The position numbers and the translations under genes are program-made. From contig REDL01000082.1 of the NCBI GenBank assembly GCA_007693505.1, forward strand, positions 1-64,000: a stretch of DNA of 64,000 nucleotides, given 5' to 3'. Shown here in pieces: positions 31,518 through 40,526 of the stretch; position 1 is the first letter of the stretch; each line of letters opens with the position of its first letter. Source of the DNA: Desulfovibrionales bacterium (lineage in GTDB: Bacteria > Desulfobacterota > Desulfovibrionia > Desulfovibrionales > Desulfonatronaceae). The notes beneath the pieces are model-generated. The model had not been told where the DNA came from. It searched no databases and worked only from the letters and a program-made list of their open reading frames with translations.

Positions 31518-31694
31518 TTTCTTGAGGCTTGCGAGCTCATCAAGGCTGATAAACGCGGCGGTTCCGTTTTCAATTTTCCGGACTCTTTCGTCGAGAATAT
31601 CCCAATGCCATTGCGGAGATTCGATCTCGTGCTCCTGGAGTGACAAAGAATCCCAAAGCTGTTCCATGGGTTCGATTCTCTCCGGAACGGTCAT
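31515..31694 (-). CDS. short Unstab_antitox-type antitoxin
   Basis: A 59-residue gene: MTVPERIEPMEQLWDSLSLQ, then SPQWHWDILDERVRKIENGT and a short end AFISLDELASLKK. The W-x(6-8)-R-x-x-x-I-E-x-G pattern is that of addiction module antitoxins paired with RelE/ParE toxins, as in the gene at 25791. The frame is intact, and its stop overlaps the broken toxin's ATG by three bases. AGGA lies about 11 bases before the start. It sits within the liv operon, on the same strand. Confidence 0.8.
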   Translation of the reverse strand: MTVPERIEPMEQLWDSLSLQEHEIESPQWHWDILDERVRKIENGTAAFISLDELASLKK

Positions 31695-31808
31695 TTTAGC
31701 GATATCCTAATTCATCATACAGGCGCTCCTTGGACAAAGAACAAACTGTCCGCGTTGGAAGAAAAAACAGCACGGCTCCTGGCTTCCGGCTCCACTGGCT
31801 CTTTGAAC

Positions 31809-32603
31809 TCACTCCGCCTCCTCGCCCAGATACGCCGCGACCACCTCCGGATTCTTCTGGATCTCTGCCGGAGTGCCGGAAGCGATGACCTTTCCGAAAT
31901 GGAGGACAGTGATGGCATCGCTGACGCCCATGATCAGGTCCATGTCGTGTTCCACGATGGCCACGGTGATGCCCAGCTCATCGCGGACACGGCGGATCAG
32001 ACCGGCCAGGGTGCGGGTTTCCGCGGTATTCAGGCCGGCCGCGGGTTCGTCCAGAAGCAGAATACGCGGCTGGGCAGCCAGGGCCCGGGCCAGTTCCAAG
32101 AGACGCTGCCGACCGTAGGGCAACTCCCCGGCGGGGAGGTTCCAATCGCCTTTCAGCCCAACAAAGGCCAATTTTTCCTCGGCCAGCTCCCGACAACGAC
32201 GCTCACCCTGAAAAAACGCAGGCGTCTTGAACAGGGCGCTCAGCGCCCCGTAGCGGACCACGCGGTGCACCCCGGTCATCACGTTTTCCAGGACATTCAT
32301 GGTCGTGAAGACTTCCAGATTTTGGAAGGTGCGCACCGCCCCGGCCTGGGCCCGTTTCCATGCCGGACTCCGGGTCATGTCCTGGCCCAGAAGATGAACC
32401 GCACCTTCCGTGCTGGTGACCATGCCGCTGACCACATTCAGCAGTGTTGTCTTGCCCGCGCCGTTGGGGCCAATCAATGCGGTTATGGTGCCTTCTCGGA
32501 CATCAAAATCCACGTCAGTCAAGGCCATCACTCCGCCGAAACGGACATGCACGGCTTGGCAGGAGAGAATCACGTCTTTGTCAACACCACTGCGCTCAGG
32601 CAC
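31809..32603 (-). CDS. livG: branched-chain-type ABC transporter ATPase LivG (operon 2)
   Basis: About 264 residues. Walker A GPNGAGKTT, RTFQNLEVFTTMNVLENVMTG, signature LPYGRQRLLELARALA, Walker B ILLLDEPAAGL, IVEHDMDLIMGVSDAITVL, and the NPEVVAAYLGEE end. The GTG at 32603 has GGAGG seven bases upstream; the frame opens earlier at a TTG without such a site. It overlaps the livM stop by a few bases. Confidence 0.94.
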   Translation of the reverse strand: MPERSGVDKDVILSCQAVHVRFGGVMALTDVDFDVREGTITALIGPNGAGKTTLLNVVSGMVTSTEGAVHLLGQDMTRSPAWKRAQAGAVRTFQNLEVFTTMNVLENVMTGVHRVVRYGALSALFKTPAFFQGERRCRELAEEKLAFVGLKGDWNLPAGELPYGRQRLLELARALAAQPRILLLDEPAAGLNTAETRTLAGLIRRVRDELGITVAIVEHDMDLIMGVSDAITVLHFGKVIASGTPAEIQKNPEVVAAYLGEEAE

Positions 32604-33561
32604 GACCAAGCCTCCGACGGACCAGGGCAACCAGCTTGGAGACGCCCCCGGCCATGCCTTGGGGCAGATACATCATGCACAGGATCAGGATCAGGCCGTA
32701 AATGATCACCTCCATGTTCTCATAAGCCCTTAGGAATTCCGGCATGGCCGTCAGGAAAACCGTTCCGGCGATACCACCCCACAGACTGGCCATACCGCCC
32801 AGAACAACCATGGTGATCAACTGTACGGAAAAATGGAATCCAAAGGAGGACGGAGCCACGAAGCTGAGATAGTGTGCGTAGAGCACTCCGGCAATGCCGG
32901 CGAAAATCGCCGAAAGCACAAAGATGAACAGCTTGTAACGGGCCACGTTGATGCCCATGGACTGAGCCGCCTTGTCGCTGGCGTGCAGGGCCATCAGGGC
33001 CCGGCCGATTCGGGAGTGGATCAGATTCAAAGAAATCAGTAGCACCACGGTTACCGTGGTCCAGACCAGAAAGAAGTAGGAGAGTTCTGAATCAAAGGTA
33101 AATCCGCCGAAGTGAAGCTGGGGAATACCCACGAACCCGGACGGTCCGCCGGTCAGGGCAATGGCTTCGTTGAAAAAAATATACACGATCAGTCCAAAGC
33201 CCAGGGTGGCCATGGCCAAATAGTAGCCTTTGAGCTTGAGAACGGGCATGCCCACCACCAGGGCCACCACGGCGGTCAACCCCACACCGGAAAGCATGCC
33301 CACGGCCAGAGGAAACCCGTAGGTGGCGGTCATCACCGCCGTGGTATAGGCGGAAATCCCGAACAGGGCCGCATGTCCCAGGGAAATCTGCCCGGCAAAG
33401 CCCAACAGCAGATTCAAGCCCATGACGATGATCGCGATGATCCCGGCCATGGTCAGGATGCTCAGGTAGTAATAGTCGTAGGACAGCAGGGTCGGCGTGG
33501 CCAGGACCAGAACGTAGAACGCGGACACCGGGGCCAGTTGGCGAAGAGTTGAAGACTTCAT
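32596..33561 (-). CDS. livM: branched-chain-type ABC permease LivM (operon 2)
   Basis: 321 residues with about nine membrane segments. Family segments are IVMGLNLLLGFAGQISLGHA, YLAMATLGFGLIVY, TGGPSGFVGIPQ, MVVLGGMASLWGGIAGTVFL, and the end LPQGMAGGVSKL. Its start lies three bases from the livH stop. Confidence 0.95.
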   Translation of the reverse strand: MKSSTLRQLAPVSAFYVLVLATPTLLSYDYYYLSILTMAGIIAIIVMGLNLLLGFAGQISLGHAALFGISAYTTAVMTATYGFPLAVGMLSGVGLTAVVALVVGMPVLKLKGYYLAMATLGFGLIVYIFFNEAIALTGGPSGFVGIPQLHFGGFTFDSELSYFFLVWTTVTVVLLISLNLIHSRIGRALMALHASDKAAQSMGINVARYKLFIFVLSAIFAGIAGVLYAHYLSFVAPSSFGFHFSVQLITMVVLGGMASLWGGIAGTVFLTAMPEFLRAYENMEVIIYGLILILCMMYLPQGMAGGVSKLVALVRRRLGRA

Positions 33562-33564
33562 GCC

Positions 33565-34446
33565 CTACACCCGCTCCGTGTCCGGCGCCCCGAACAGGCC
33601 GGAGGGGCGCCAGAGCAGGATGGCCAGGATGACCACGAAGGCGATGGCGTCCTTGTAGGCCGAGGAAATCAAGCCGGCGCCAAAGGCTTCAAGGACGCCC
33701 AGAAGCAGCCCACCGGCGGCGGCGCCAAAGGGGTTGCCCAGGCCGCCAAGGATGCAGGCGGCGAAGCCCTTCAGGCCCAGGAGCACGCCGACGTCGTAGG
33801 AGGTCATGGTCAGGGGGGTGAGGATGGCGCCGCCCACTGCGCCCACGAAGGCCGAAAGCATGAACGAGGCCATGACCATCCGCTCCACGCTGATGCCCAT
33901 GAGTCGTGCCGCCTTGGGTTCGAAAGAACAGGCCAACATGGCCCGACCAAAGATGGTCCGGCTGAAAAAATAGCGCATACCGGCCAGAACCAGGAGGGTG
34001 ATGCCCAATATCCAAAAACTCTGGGGAGCGATGGTCGCGCCCAGGATCGGAATGGGCGTGGTGCCGGAAAAGGCCGGAAGCACGTAAGTGTCCTTGCCCC
34101 AAAGCAGCATCATCAGCCCGCGAATGGTTATGGATACGCCGATGGTCACGATGATCAGGTTGATCACCGAGGTGTGCTGGACAGGGCGGATGGTCAGACG
34201 TTCCATGACCAGCCCTACCAGGGTGGTGGTCAGCACGGCCAGAAATACGGCCGCGGGCAGACCGGGGTCCAGCCAATGCATGAAGACGACGGCCAGCAAG
34301 CCGCCGAGCATGACGAATTCGCCCTGAGCAAAATTGATGATGCCCGTGGTGTTGAATATGATCGTAAATCCCAGAGCGGCCAGACCGTAGGTGCTGCCCA
34401 CGGTCAGGCCCGCCGCCAGGAATTGCAGAAACGTTCCCAGATCCAT
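33565..34446 (-). CDS. livH: branched-chain-type ABC permease LivH (operon 2)
   Basis: 293 residues, the same length as the operon-1 copy. LivH segments are AAGLTVGSTYGLAALGFTII, TTGIINFAQGEFVMLGGL, MGISVERMVMASFMLSAFVG, and LKGFAACILGGLGNPFGAAA. The start overlaps the livK stop by one base. Confidence 0.96.
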   Translation of the reverse strand: MDLGTFLQFLAAGLTVGSTYGLAALGFTIIFNTTGIINFAQGEFVMLGGLLAVVFMHWLDPGLPAAVFLAVLTTTLVGLVMERLTIRPVQHTSVINLIIVTIGVSITIRGLMMLLWGKDTYVLPAFSGTTPIPILGATIAPQSFWILGITLLVLAGMRYFFSRTIFGRAMLACSFEPKAARLMGISVERMVMASFMLSAFVGAVGGAILTPLTMTSYDVGVLLGLKGFAACILGGLGNPFGAAAGGLLLGVLEAFGAGLISSAYKDAIAFVVILAILLWRPSGLFGAPDTERV

Positions 34447-35588
34447 TACTCGACCAGCAGTTCCCAGTCTCCGTCCGTGATCCGGACCATGACGAAGGCC
34501 TGTTCATCCAGCCCGTTGTGATCCTCGGGGGACATTTCAAAAATTCCGCCGGTGCCGATGAAGCCGCTGATTTGTTGCAGATTGTCCCGGATGGCCTGGG
34601 GCGTGGCTTCTCCAGCCTTGGTAATGGCCTCAACGATGAGCTGCAGCGCATCAAAGGCATAGCCGCCGAACGTGGACACCTCTGCATTGAACCGGGCTTC
34701 ATAGGCCTGGATGTACTCCAGGAGCAAGGCCTTCTGCGGATGGCCCTCCGGCAGTTGATCGGCCACGGCCAGACGTCCCGCAGGCAGAATCAACCCTTCG
34801 GCTGCCTCCCCGGCCAACTCGATGAACCGCTTGGAAGCCACGCCGTGGCTCATGTACATGGACGTCTGTATGCCCAGTTGGACACGATTACGGGCAATAA
34901 CCGCAGGACCCGGGTTCGTGCCCCAGACGATGATCGCGTCCGGACTCAGGCCGCGGATTTTGGTCAGTTGGGGGGTCATGTCCGTATCTCTTGGTCCGTA
35001 GATCTCATCGGCAACCAGATTCATCCCGAATTCCGGGAGCAGCTCCTGGAGGACTTCCCGACCGGCCTGACCGAATCCGTCAGAGACCGTCAGGATGGCA
35101 ATATCAGAAAAGCCAAGAGCCTGGGCATGCCCCAGAATCCTGAGCACGGCGTGACGATCGGACTGCGGCGTCTTGAAAACCCAGGGATTGATGGGTTTGA
35201 CGATCCGCTCGGCCGCGGCCATGGAAACCAGTGGGATTCGAGCCGAGGAAAAGCGCGGCATGATCGCCAGGGTGTTGCCGGAGGTGGTCGCGCCGATGGC
35301 CGCCACCACCCGGTCCCGGCTGAGCAGCCTGTTCGCCGCGGCAACAGCCCTGTTCACCTCGGTTTCATCGTCATAGATGATCACTTCCAAGGGACGGCCC
35401 AACAATCCGCCCTGCTCGTTGATCTGGTCCTGCAGCATCAGCAGGGTGTTGCGCTGCGGCTCACCAAGAAAAGACGCCGGCCCCGTGGCGGAGAGGATGG
35501 CCCCGATCTTGATCGGTTCAGCGGCTGACGCGACGGAAAAGGTTCCAAGAACAAAAACCGTGGTAACGGCAAGCAGACGGCGAAACAT
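34446..35588 (-). CDS. livK: periplasmic branched-chain-type binding protein LivK
   Basis: 380 residues with a signal peptide (MFRRLLAVTTVFVLGTFSVA, cleaved after ASA). The mature protein is of the Peripla_BP_6 type: IKIGAILSATGPASFLGEPQ, INEQGGLLGRPLEVIIYDDE, IGATTSGNTLAIMP, and VFKTPQSDRHAVLRI. It captures the substrate for LivHMGF in the periplasm. AAGGAG lies before the start. It heads operon 2, after an intrinsic terminator that isolates it from the P-type ATPase gene. With the ligase at the end of the operon, an aryl or branched carboxylate substrate is inferred, but amino acids remain possible. Confidence 0.95.
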   Translation of the reverse strand: MFRRLLAVTTVFVLGTFSVASAAEPIKIGAILSATGPASFLGEPQRNTLLMLQDQINEQGGLLGRPLEVIIYDDETEVNRAVAAANRLLSRDRVVAAIGATTSGNTLAIMPRFSSARIPLVSMAAAERIVKPINPWVFKTPQSDRHAVLRILGHAQALGFSDIAILTVSDGFGQAGREVLQELLPEFGMNLVADEIYGPRDTDMTPQLTKIRGLSPDAIIVWGTNPGPAVIARNRVQLGIQTSMYMSHGVASKRFIELAGEAAEGLILPAGRLAVADQLPEGHPQKALLLEYIQAYEARFNAEVSTFGGYAFDALQLIVEAITKAGEATPQAIRDNLQQISGFIGTGGIFEMSPEDHNGLDEQAFVMVRITDGDWELLVE

Positions 35589-35640
35589 GATGCAGCTCCT
35601 TGGGGTGATGGCAATTGGTCACAATGGTGCAATGCAAACC

Positions 35641-35681
35641 ATGAAAAACTCTCCAGGGTTTTGCAAACAACAAAACCCTGG
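35641..35681 (-). terminator. intrinsic terminator after the P-type ATPase gene
   Basis: Arms CCAGGGTTTTG and CAAAACCCTGG (35671-35681 and 35653-35663) are perfect. On the minus strand they are followed by AGAG and a run of five T. It lies between the ATPase stop and the livK start. Confidence 0.8.
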
Positions 35682-35731
35682 ATGTAGGCCGGTGTCTCGA
35701 AAAACCCGGCTGATCGTTCGGATCAATGTGG

Positions 35732-38497
35732 TTAGTGGAGTGTTTTCGTTCGTCGCCACAAGTATTTCTCCCCCTCGACCAACAGAAACAGGATGATCCC
35801 GAAGATAAAAATTCGCAACCATGTCACCGCATCAAGACCCTCCGTGCGAAACAGGAACTGCATCGGCGGGGCGTAGGTGAAGGCGAGCTGTAAAACCGCC
35901 AGCACCAGAATAGACCAAAGCACCGCGGAGCTGCCCAGAAAGGCGTTGCGGCTCAGCGAACTCTCCTGGATGAATCGACTGTTGAACAGGTAGCAGACTT
36001 GGCCGAAGACCAGGGTGTTGATGGCCACGGTTGCCGCCAGCCCCTGAGTGGCCCCATTGTCCAGCATGTACAGATAGTGGCCCAGGGCACCGACGGTCAA
36101 TAAGACGGAGACAAAGGAGATTCGCCACAACAGAAAACGGGAAACCAGCGGTTCATCAGATTGACGCGGAGCCCGACGCATGACATTGCGCTCCGCGGGT
36201 TCAAAGGCCAGTGCCAAGGCCAGGGAAACGGCGGTAACCATGTTGATCCAGAGAATCTGCGGCGGCGAGATGGGTAAACTGAACCCATTAACGGCATCGG
36301 CCGCGCCAAGCCCCAGGAAAATCGCGGCAATAACCACCAGAGCCTGTCCGCCGTTGGTGGGCAAAATAAACAATATCGCCTTCTTGATGTTATCGTAGAC
36401 CGTCCGCCCCTCCTCCACGGCATTGGCAATGGAGGCAAAATTGTCATCGGCCAGAACCATGTCCGAGGCATCCTTGGCCGCCTCCGTGCCGTTGCGACCC
36501 ATGGCCACGCCCACGTCGGCCCGCTTCAGGGCCGGCGCGTCATTGACTCCATCGCCAGTCATGGCCACGATCTTGTTATTGGCCTGCAGAGCCTTGACGA
36601 TCCGCAGCTTGTGCTCCGGGGTCACCCGGGCAAAAACATCCACCTCGGCGGCGCGCTCACGGAGCTGATCATCGTCCATGGTGTCGAGATCCTTGCCGGA
36701 AAGTGCCGTCTCACCGTCGCCAATGCCCAGCTTGAGGCCGATGGCCTTGGCCGTGATCACATGGTCTCCGGTGATCATCTTCACATTGATTCCGGCGCTG
36801 TCGCACTCCTTCATGGGTTCGCACTCGCCGATCAACTTGCCCGCGGCCTCCACGGCCTCCTCCCGAGGGGGATCAATGATGCCGAACAACCCAAGCATCG
36901 TGAATCCGTCCTGCACGTCGTCCGTGGACAACTGGTCCGGGACCGTGTCGATCCGGCGCACGGCCAAGGCCAACAGGCGCTGCCCTTTGGAGGCGATGCG
37001 CTCCTCCTCCTTATCCCAAAAACCAGCATCTATCTCACTCTGATCTTGACCGGCCCGTTGATCGGAGCAGGCTTCAAGAACTTTTTCCGGAGCTCCTTTG
37101 AGAATGATCAGTCCGTCGCCATCCGGATCATTATGCAATGTGGCCATGAATTTGTTTTCCGAACTGAAAGGAATTGAATCCACTCGCGAATAGCGCTCAT
37201 TCTCCTTCTTTTGCTCCAGCCCGGCCTTCAACGCCGCGGTTACCAGCGCCGCCTCGGTGGGTGCCCCCTGGGCCGTCCAGTTGTCCTTATCTTCCGAAAC
37301 CTCGGCTTCGTTGCAAAGCAGCCCGAAGCGTAACAGCTCCAACACATCCTGATCATCCTGATGCGGATCAAATTCGGCATCATCCTGATGAAACTTCCCC
37401 TTGGGTGCATATCCCACTCCAGACACCGTCACAGTGCGGTCGGCCGTGCGCAAAGTTTGCACGGTCATTTCGTTGCGGGTCAAGGTGCCGGTCTTGTCCG
37501 TGCAGATCACGGTGACAGAGCCCAAGGTCTCCACCGCGGGCAATCGACGGATGATCGCATTGCGCCGCGCCATGCGCTGGACGCCGATGGACAGGGTAAT
37601 GGTCACAATGGCCGGCAACCCCTCGGGAATGGCCGCGACGGCCAACCCCACCGCAGCCATGAACATCTCTCCTGGAGAAAATTCTTGAAAAAAATATCCG
37701 AAGGCGAACGTCACCGCGGCCATGCCGATGATGGCCACGCTGAGCACATTGCCGAATCGGCCCAACTGCTTCAGAAGCGGGGTGGTCAGGGTCTCGACAC
37801 CGGAGAGCATTTCGCTGATCCGGCCAATCTCGGTATCCTTGCCGGTACCGACAACCACGCCACGACCCTGACCGTACGTGACCATGGTGCTGGAAAAACC
37901 CATCCCGGAGCGGTCGCCGAGAGAACTGTCTTTTTCCACGGGTTCGGTATTTTTTTCCACAGGGACCGACTCACCGGTCAGGGCCGCTTCCTCGACCTGC
38001 AGGTCACGGGCTTTGAGGAGCCGAATGTCCGCCGGGAGCTTGTCGCCGGCCTGGAGCAGGATCACGTCTCCCGGGACCAGCTCACGCGCCGGAACCTCCT
38101 CCTTCTTTCCATCCCGGAGCACCACGGCTGTGGGAGCAAGCATGTCCCGGATGCTGTCCAAAGACTTTTCCGCCTTGCCTTCCTGGATGAATCCGATCAG
38201 CGCATTGACCAGCACCACGGCAAGAATCACGCCCATATCCAGCCACTCGGCCAACAGTCCCGTGATCACCGCAGCCGCCAGCAGGAGGTAGATCAGCACG
38301 TTGTTGAACTGGACAAGAAAGCGCATGATTGCGCTACGTCCCTTGGCCTTGGGCAGTTCATTCGGCCCGAATCGTTTCAGTCGATCAGAAGCATTGTCCC
38401 GGGAGAGGCCGTCTTTACTGCTTTCCAGTTGGTCCAGCACTTCCGAGATATCCATGGAGTGCCAAGTGTGTTTTGCTGTATTGTTTTCTTGTGGCAT
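35732..38497 (-). CDS. P-type cation-transporting ATPase (P2 class, calcium-pump-like)
   Basis: About 921 residues. Motifs are the actuator LTGESVPVEKNT, membrane-4 AAIPEGLPAIVTITLS, the phosphorylation site CTDKTGTLTRNEM, KGAPEKVLEACS, MITGDHVITAKAIG, TGDGVNDAPALKRADVGVAM, and FILPTNGGQALVVI in membrane segment 5. The N-terminal cation-ATPase domain (HSMDISEVLDQLESSKDGLS) and ten membrane segments are present. PEGLP in segment 4 is typical of Ca2+/Mn2+ and Na+/K+-type pumps, not heavy-metal pumps; the ion is not certain. The ATG at 38497 is chosen; the frame opens at a TTG further upstream. It follows the stress-protein gene and probably forms a two-gene operon with it. Confidence 0.93.
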   Translation of the reverse strand: MPQENNTAKHTWHSMDISEVLDQLESSKDGLSRDNASDRLKRFGPNELPKAKGRSAIMRFLVQFNNVLIYLLLAAAVITGLLAEWLDMGVILAVVLVNALIGFIQEGKAEKSLDSIRDMLAPTAVVLRDGKKEEVPARELVPGDVILLQAGDKLPADIRLLKARDLQVEEAALTGESVPVEKNTEPVEKDSSLGDRSGMGFSSTMVTYGQGRGVVVGTGKDTEIGRISEMLSGVETLTTPLLKQLGRFGNVLSVAIIGMAAVTFAFGYFFQEFSPGEMFMAAVGLAVAAIPEGLPAIVTITLSIGVQRMARRNAIIRRLPAVETLGSVTVICTDKTGTLTRNEMTVQTLRTADRTVTVSGVGYAPKGKFHQDDAEFDPHQDDQDVLELLRFGLLCNEAEVSEDKDNWTAQGAPTEAALVTAALKAGLEQKKENERYSRVDSIPFSSENKFMATLHNDPDGDGLIILKGAPEKVLEACSDQRAGQDQSEIDAGFWDKEEERIASKGQRLLALAVRRIDTVPDQLSTDDVQDGFTMLGLFGIIDPPREEAVEAAGKLIGECEPMKECDSAGINVKMITGDHVITAKAIGLKLGIGDGETALSGKDLDTMDDDQLRERAAEVDVFARVTPEHKLRIVKALQANNKIVAMTGDGVNDAPALKRADVGVAMGRNGTEAAKDASDMVLADDNFASIANAVEEGRTVYDNIKKAILFILPTNGGQALVVIAAIFLGLGAADAVNGFSLPISPPQILWINMVTAVSLALALAFEPAERNVMRRAPRQSDEPLVSRFLLWRISFVSVLLTVGALGHYLYMLDNGATQGLAATVAINTLVFGQVCYLFNSRFIQESSLSRNAFLGSSAVLWSILVLAVLQLAFTYAPPMQFLFRTEGLDAVTWLRIFIFGIILFLLVEGEKYLWRRTKTLH

Positions 38498-38575
38498 GGG
38501 TGGCTGTTTACGTCCTGGTTTTGGTTGTGCTGCTGTGCACCGAAAGGGTATGCGAGGAAGTGCCAAGCAAGCCGG

Positions 38576-39460
38576 CTAGAGTCGACAGCTTGAGGGACTG
38601 ACCCACAACGCCGCCCCTTCAAGTTTGGCCAGGAGGGACCTGCTGACCGATCCCATGGAGAAAAATCCAGGTCCGGATGCTCCGGTACGGCCCACGGCAA
38701 CGGCGGCATACCTGCCGCTATCCGCCTCCTGCTGTAACGCCGCGGCAGGATAGATTCCGGACAGCACTTTGGTCTCAATGCGATCTCGGGGCACGCCATT
38801 CTCCAAAAGAGAGGCCAAGGCATGCTCAAAAAACTCCTGGTAGATGGCTTCCGGAGCCTGACTGCCTGGAATGTGCGCCAGGACAATCCGCTGCTCCGGT
38901 TGGTCGGCGACAATGAACCCGACATGGTCGGCGATCTGAACGCAAGGCTCGGATCCGTCCACCGCCACAAGCACGTGCTTGCGGCCACGCTCAGGACGCT
39001 GACAAACCCAGATGGGAAAGGACAGCTCCTCGTTCATGATCCGTTTCGTGACACTGTCGACAAACAATTCCTCAAACCGGGAAAGCCCGCGTCGGCCAAG
39101 CACCAGGGCATCAAAGTTTCCTTTGGCACACTCCTGGATCAAATCCCTGGCAGATCCGTACTGGCTAAAGACAAACTTTTTGGCGACGAGATCATCCTTG
39201 AATCCGGAGTCAACCAGCGAGTCCTTGCCCTGGGCCAACAATTCCATGGCGCGCCGCTCCTGACCCCGTTTCCAGTCCTCGGTCCAACGCTTCCGTTGAT
39301 AGACGTCGCTGTCGTCCAGATAGACCGCCGGAGGGTGCGGTGCAACATAGAGCAATGTCAGGCGGACATCCGTTTTATTCGTAAAAAAATCATTCACGAA
39401 CCGCACAGCCTGCAATGAGCTTTGGTCATCGCCGACAGCCAAAAGCAAATGCTTTTCCAT
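38576..39460 (-). CDS. tandem-domain universal stress protein
   Basis: About 294 residues with two UspA domains. Domain 1 starts KHLLLAVGDDQSSLQAVRFV and ends with DALVLGRRGLSRFEELFVDS (G-2X-G-type ATP loop). Domain 2 starts KHVLVAVDGSEPCVQIADHV and ends YAAVAVGRTGASGPGFFSMG, then SVSRSLLAKL. Such tandem proteins bind ATP and help cells survive stress. AGAAGG lies eight bases before the chosen ATG; the longer frame begins at a GTG without a site. The pairing with an ion pump suggests ion-stress or energy-stress expression. Confidence 0.93.
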   Translation of the reverse strand: MEKHLLLAVGDDQSSLQAVRFVNDFFTNKTDVRLTLLYVAPHPPAVYLDDSDVYQRKRWTEDWKRGQERRAMELLAQGKDSLVDSGFKDDLVAKKFVFSQYGSARDLIQECAKGNFDALVLGRRGLSRFEELFVDSVTKRIMNEELSFPIWVCQRPERGRKHVLVAVDGSEPCVQIADHVGFIVADQPEQRIVLAHIPGSQAPEAIYQEFFEHALASLLENGVPRDRIETKVLSGIYPAAALQQEADSGRYAAVAVGRTGASGPGFFSMGSVSRSLLAKLEGAALWVSPSSCRL

Positions 39461-39763
39461 AAGGGCAACCTTCTGAAATATGTTCACGCGGTGATGCTGC
39501 GTATTCTCGGCAGATTCCGGAGCAAAAACAAGGATTGATTTTGCTCACCAAAGCCGTGAGTGGATAAAAAAAAAGAATGTTCCCACAAAGACGCACTGAG
39601 GGTCAATCCTCACCACTCTTTCCAGCTCGACCAGAATGCGTTACCTACCCCGGAACATGATGTTCGGGCGAGGTGATGCAGACGCCAAACGTCGGTAAAA
39701 ATCCACCACGGAATCAGTCCGAGCATTTTTCTTCCGCTTCTTCTCATATTCCAGGAGGCTCTC
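39461..39763. other. gene-free divergent region between the stress protein and flavoredoxin genes
   Basis: About 300 bases with no gene that I can support. It must hold promoters for both divergent genes, but no pair of boxes stands out. A run of A near 39566 and a short CTCAC/GTGAG dyad near 39545 are the only visible features. Confidence 0.5.
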
Positions 39764-40348
39764 ATGAAACAATCACTCGGTGCCAAGCCCCTTGTTTTTC
39801 CCACCCCGGTGTGGATCGTGGGATCGTATGATCAGCAGGACAAACCGAACATCATGACCATCGCCTGGGGAGGGGTCTGCTGCTCCAAGCCACCGTGCCT
39901 GACCATATCCTTGCGCAAGGCCACCTATACCTATGCCTGCATCACCGCCCGAAAAGCCTTCACTGTCAACGTCTCCACGGAGTCGGACATCGTGCTCGCC
40001 GACTATTGCGGCATAGCCTCCGGCAAGACAGCGGACAAGTTTGCCGTCACCGGACTCACCCCGGTCAGATCGGAACTTGTGGACGCTCCGTATATCCATG
40101 AATTTGCCTTGGCAGCGGAATGTAAACTCGTGCAGACCGTGGAACTCGGTCTGCATACCATGTTCATTGGCGAAATTATGGACATCAAGGCTGACGAATC
40201 CGTGCTCGGGTCGGATGGCCTGCCGGACCTGGACAAGCTGCGCCCGGTGGCCTTCGGTCCGGTGATCCGCACCTATCATGGACTGGGAGATTATCTCGGC
40301 CCGGCCTTTTCCATCGGCCAGAGCGTTGCCAAGACGGACAACGGGTAG
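39764..40348 (+). CDS. flavoredoxin-type flavin reductase domain protein
   Basis: 194 residues: [52 protein letters not shown], and [20 protein letters not shown], which fit closely the flavoredoxin I know from Desulfovibrio gigas. The family binds FMN non-covalently and, in Desulfovibrio, was linked to electron flow in thiosulfate or sulfite reduction. AGGAGG precedes the ATG by seven bases. It appears to be a single-gene unit. It is one of the better markers that this genome belongs to a sulfate reducer. Confidence 0.88.
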   Translation: MKQSLGAKPLVFPTPVWIVGSYDQQDKPNIMTIAWGGVCCSKPPCLTISLRKATYTYACITARKAFTVNVSTESDIVLADYCGIASGKTADKFAVTGLTPVRSELVDAPYIHEFALAAECKLVQTVELGLHTMFIGEIMDIKADESVLGSDGLPDLDKLRPVAFGPVIRTYHGLGDYLGPAFSIGQSVAKTDNG

Positions 40349-40387
40349 AGTTGTGATGATGTACTGTTTGCGAGTTGAGTGGGACAA

Positions 40388-40417
40388 GCATCCTGCCTGA
40401 ACGGACAGGCAGGATGC
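40388..40417. repeat. 12-bp perfect hairpin after the flavoredoxin gene
   Basis: GCATCCTGCCTG (40388-40399) and CAGGCAGGATGC (40406-40417) pair around six bases. It looks like a REP-type repeat and may stabilise or end the upstream transcript. There is no T-run. Confidence 0.65.
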
Positions 40418-40526
40418 CTGTCCTGCTATGTTGACATGTCTCCTGCCATTGTCGGAGAGCAAACTGCGAAGCGCGGCAAACACGGCAAATTTTAGCCCGC
40501 CTTCGCCCGTACGTGGAGAATCGGCC

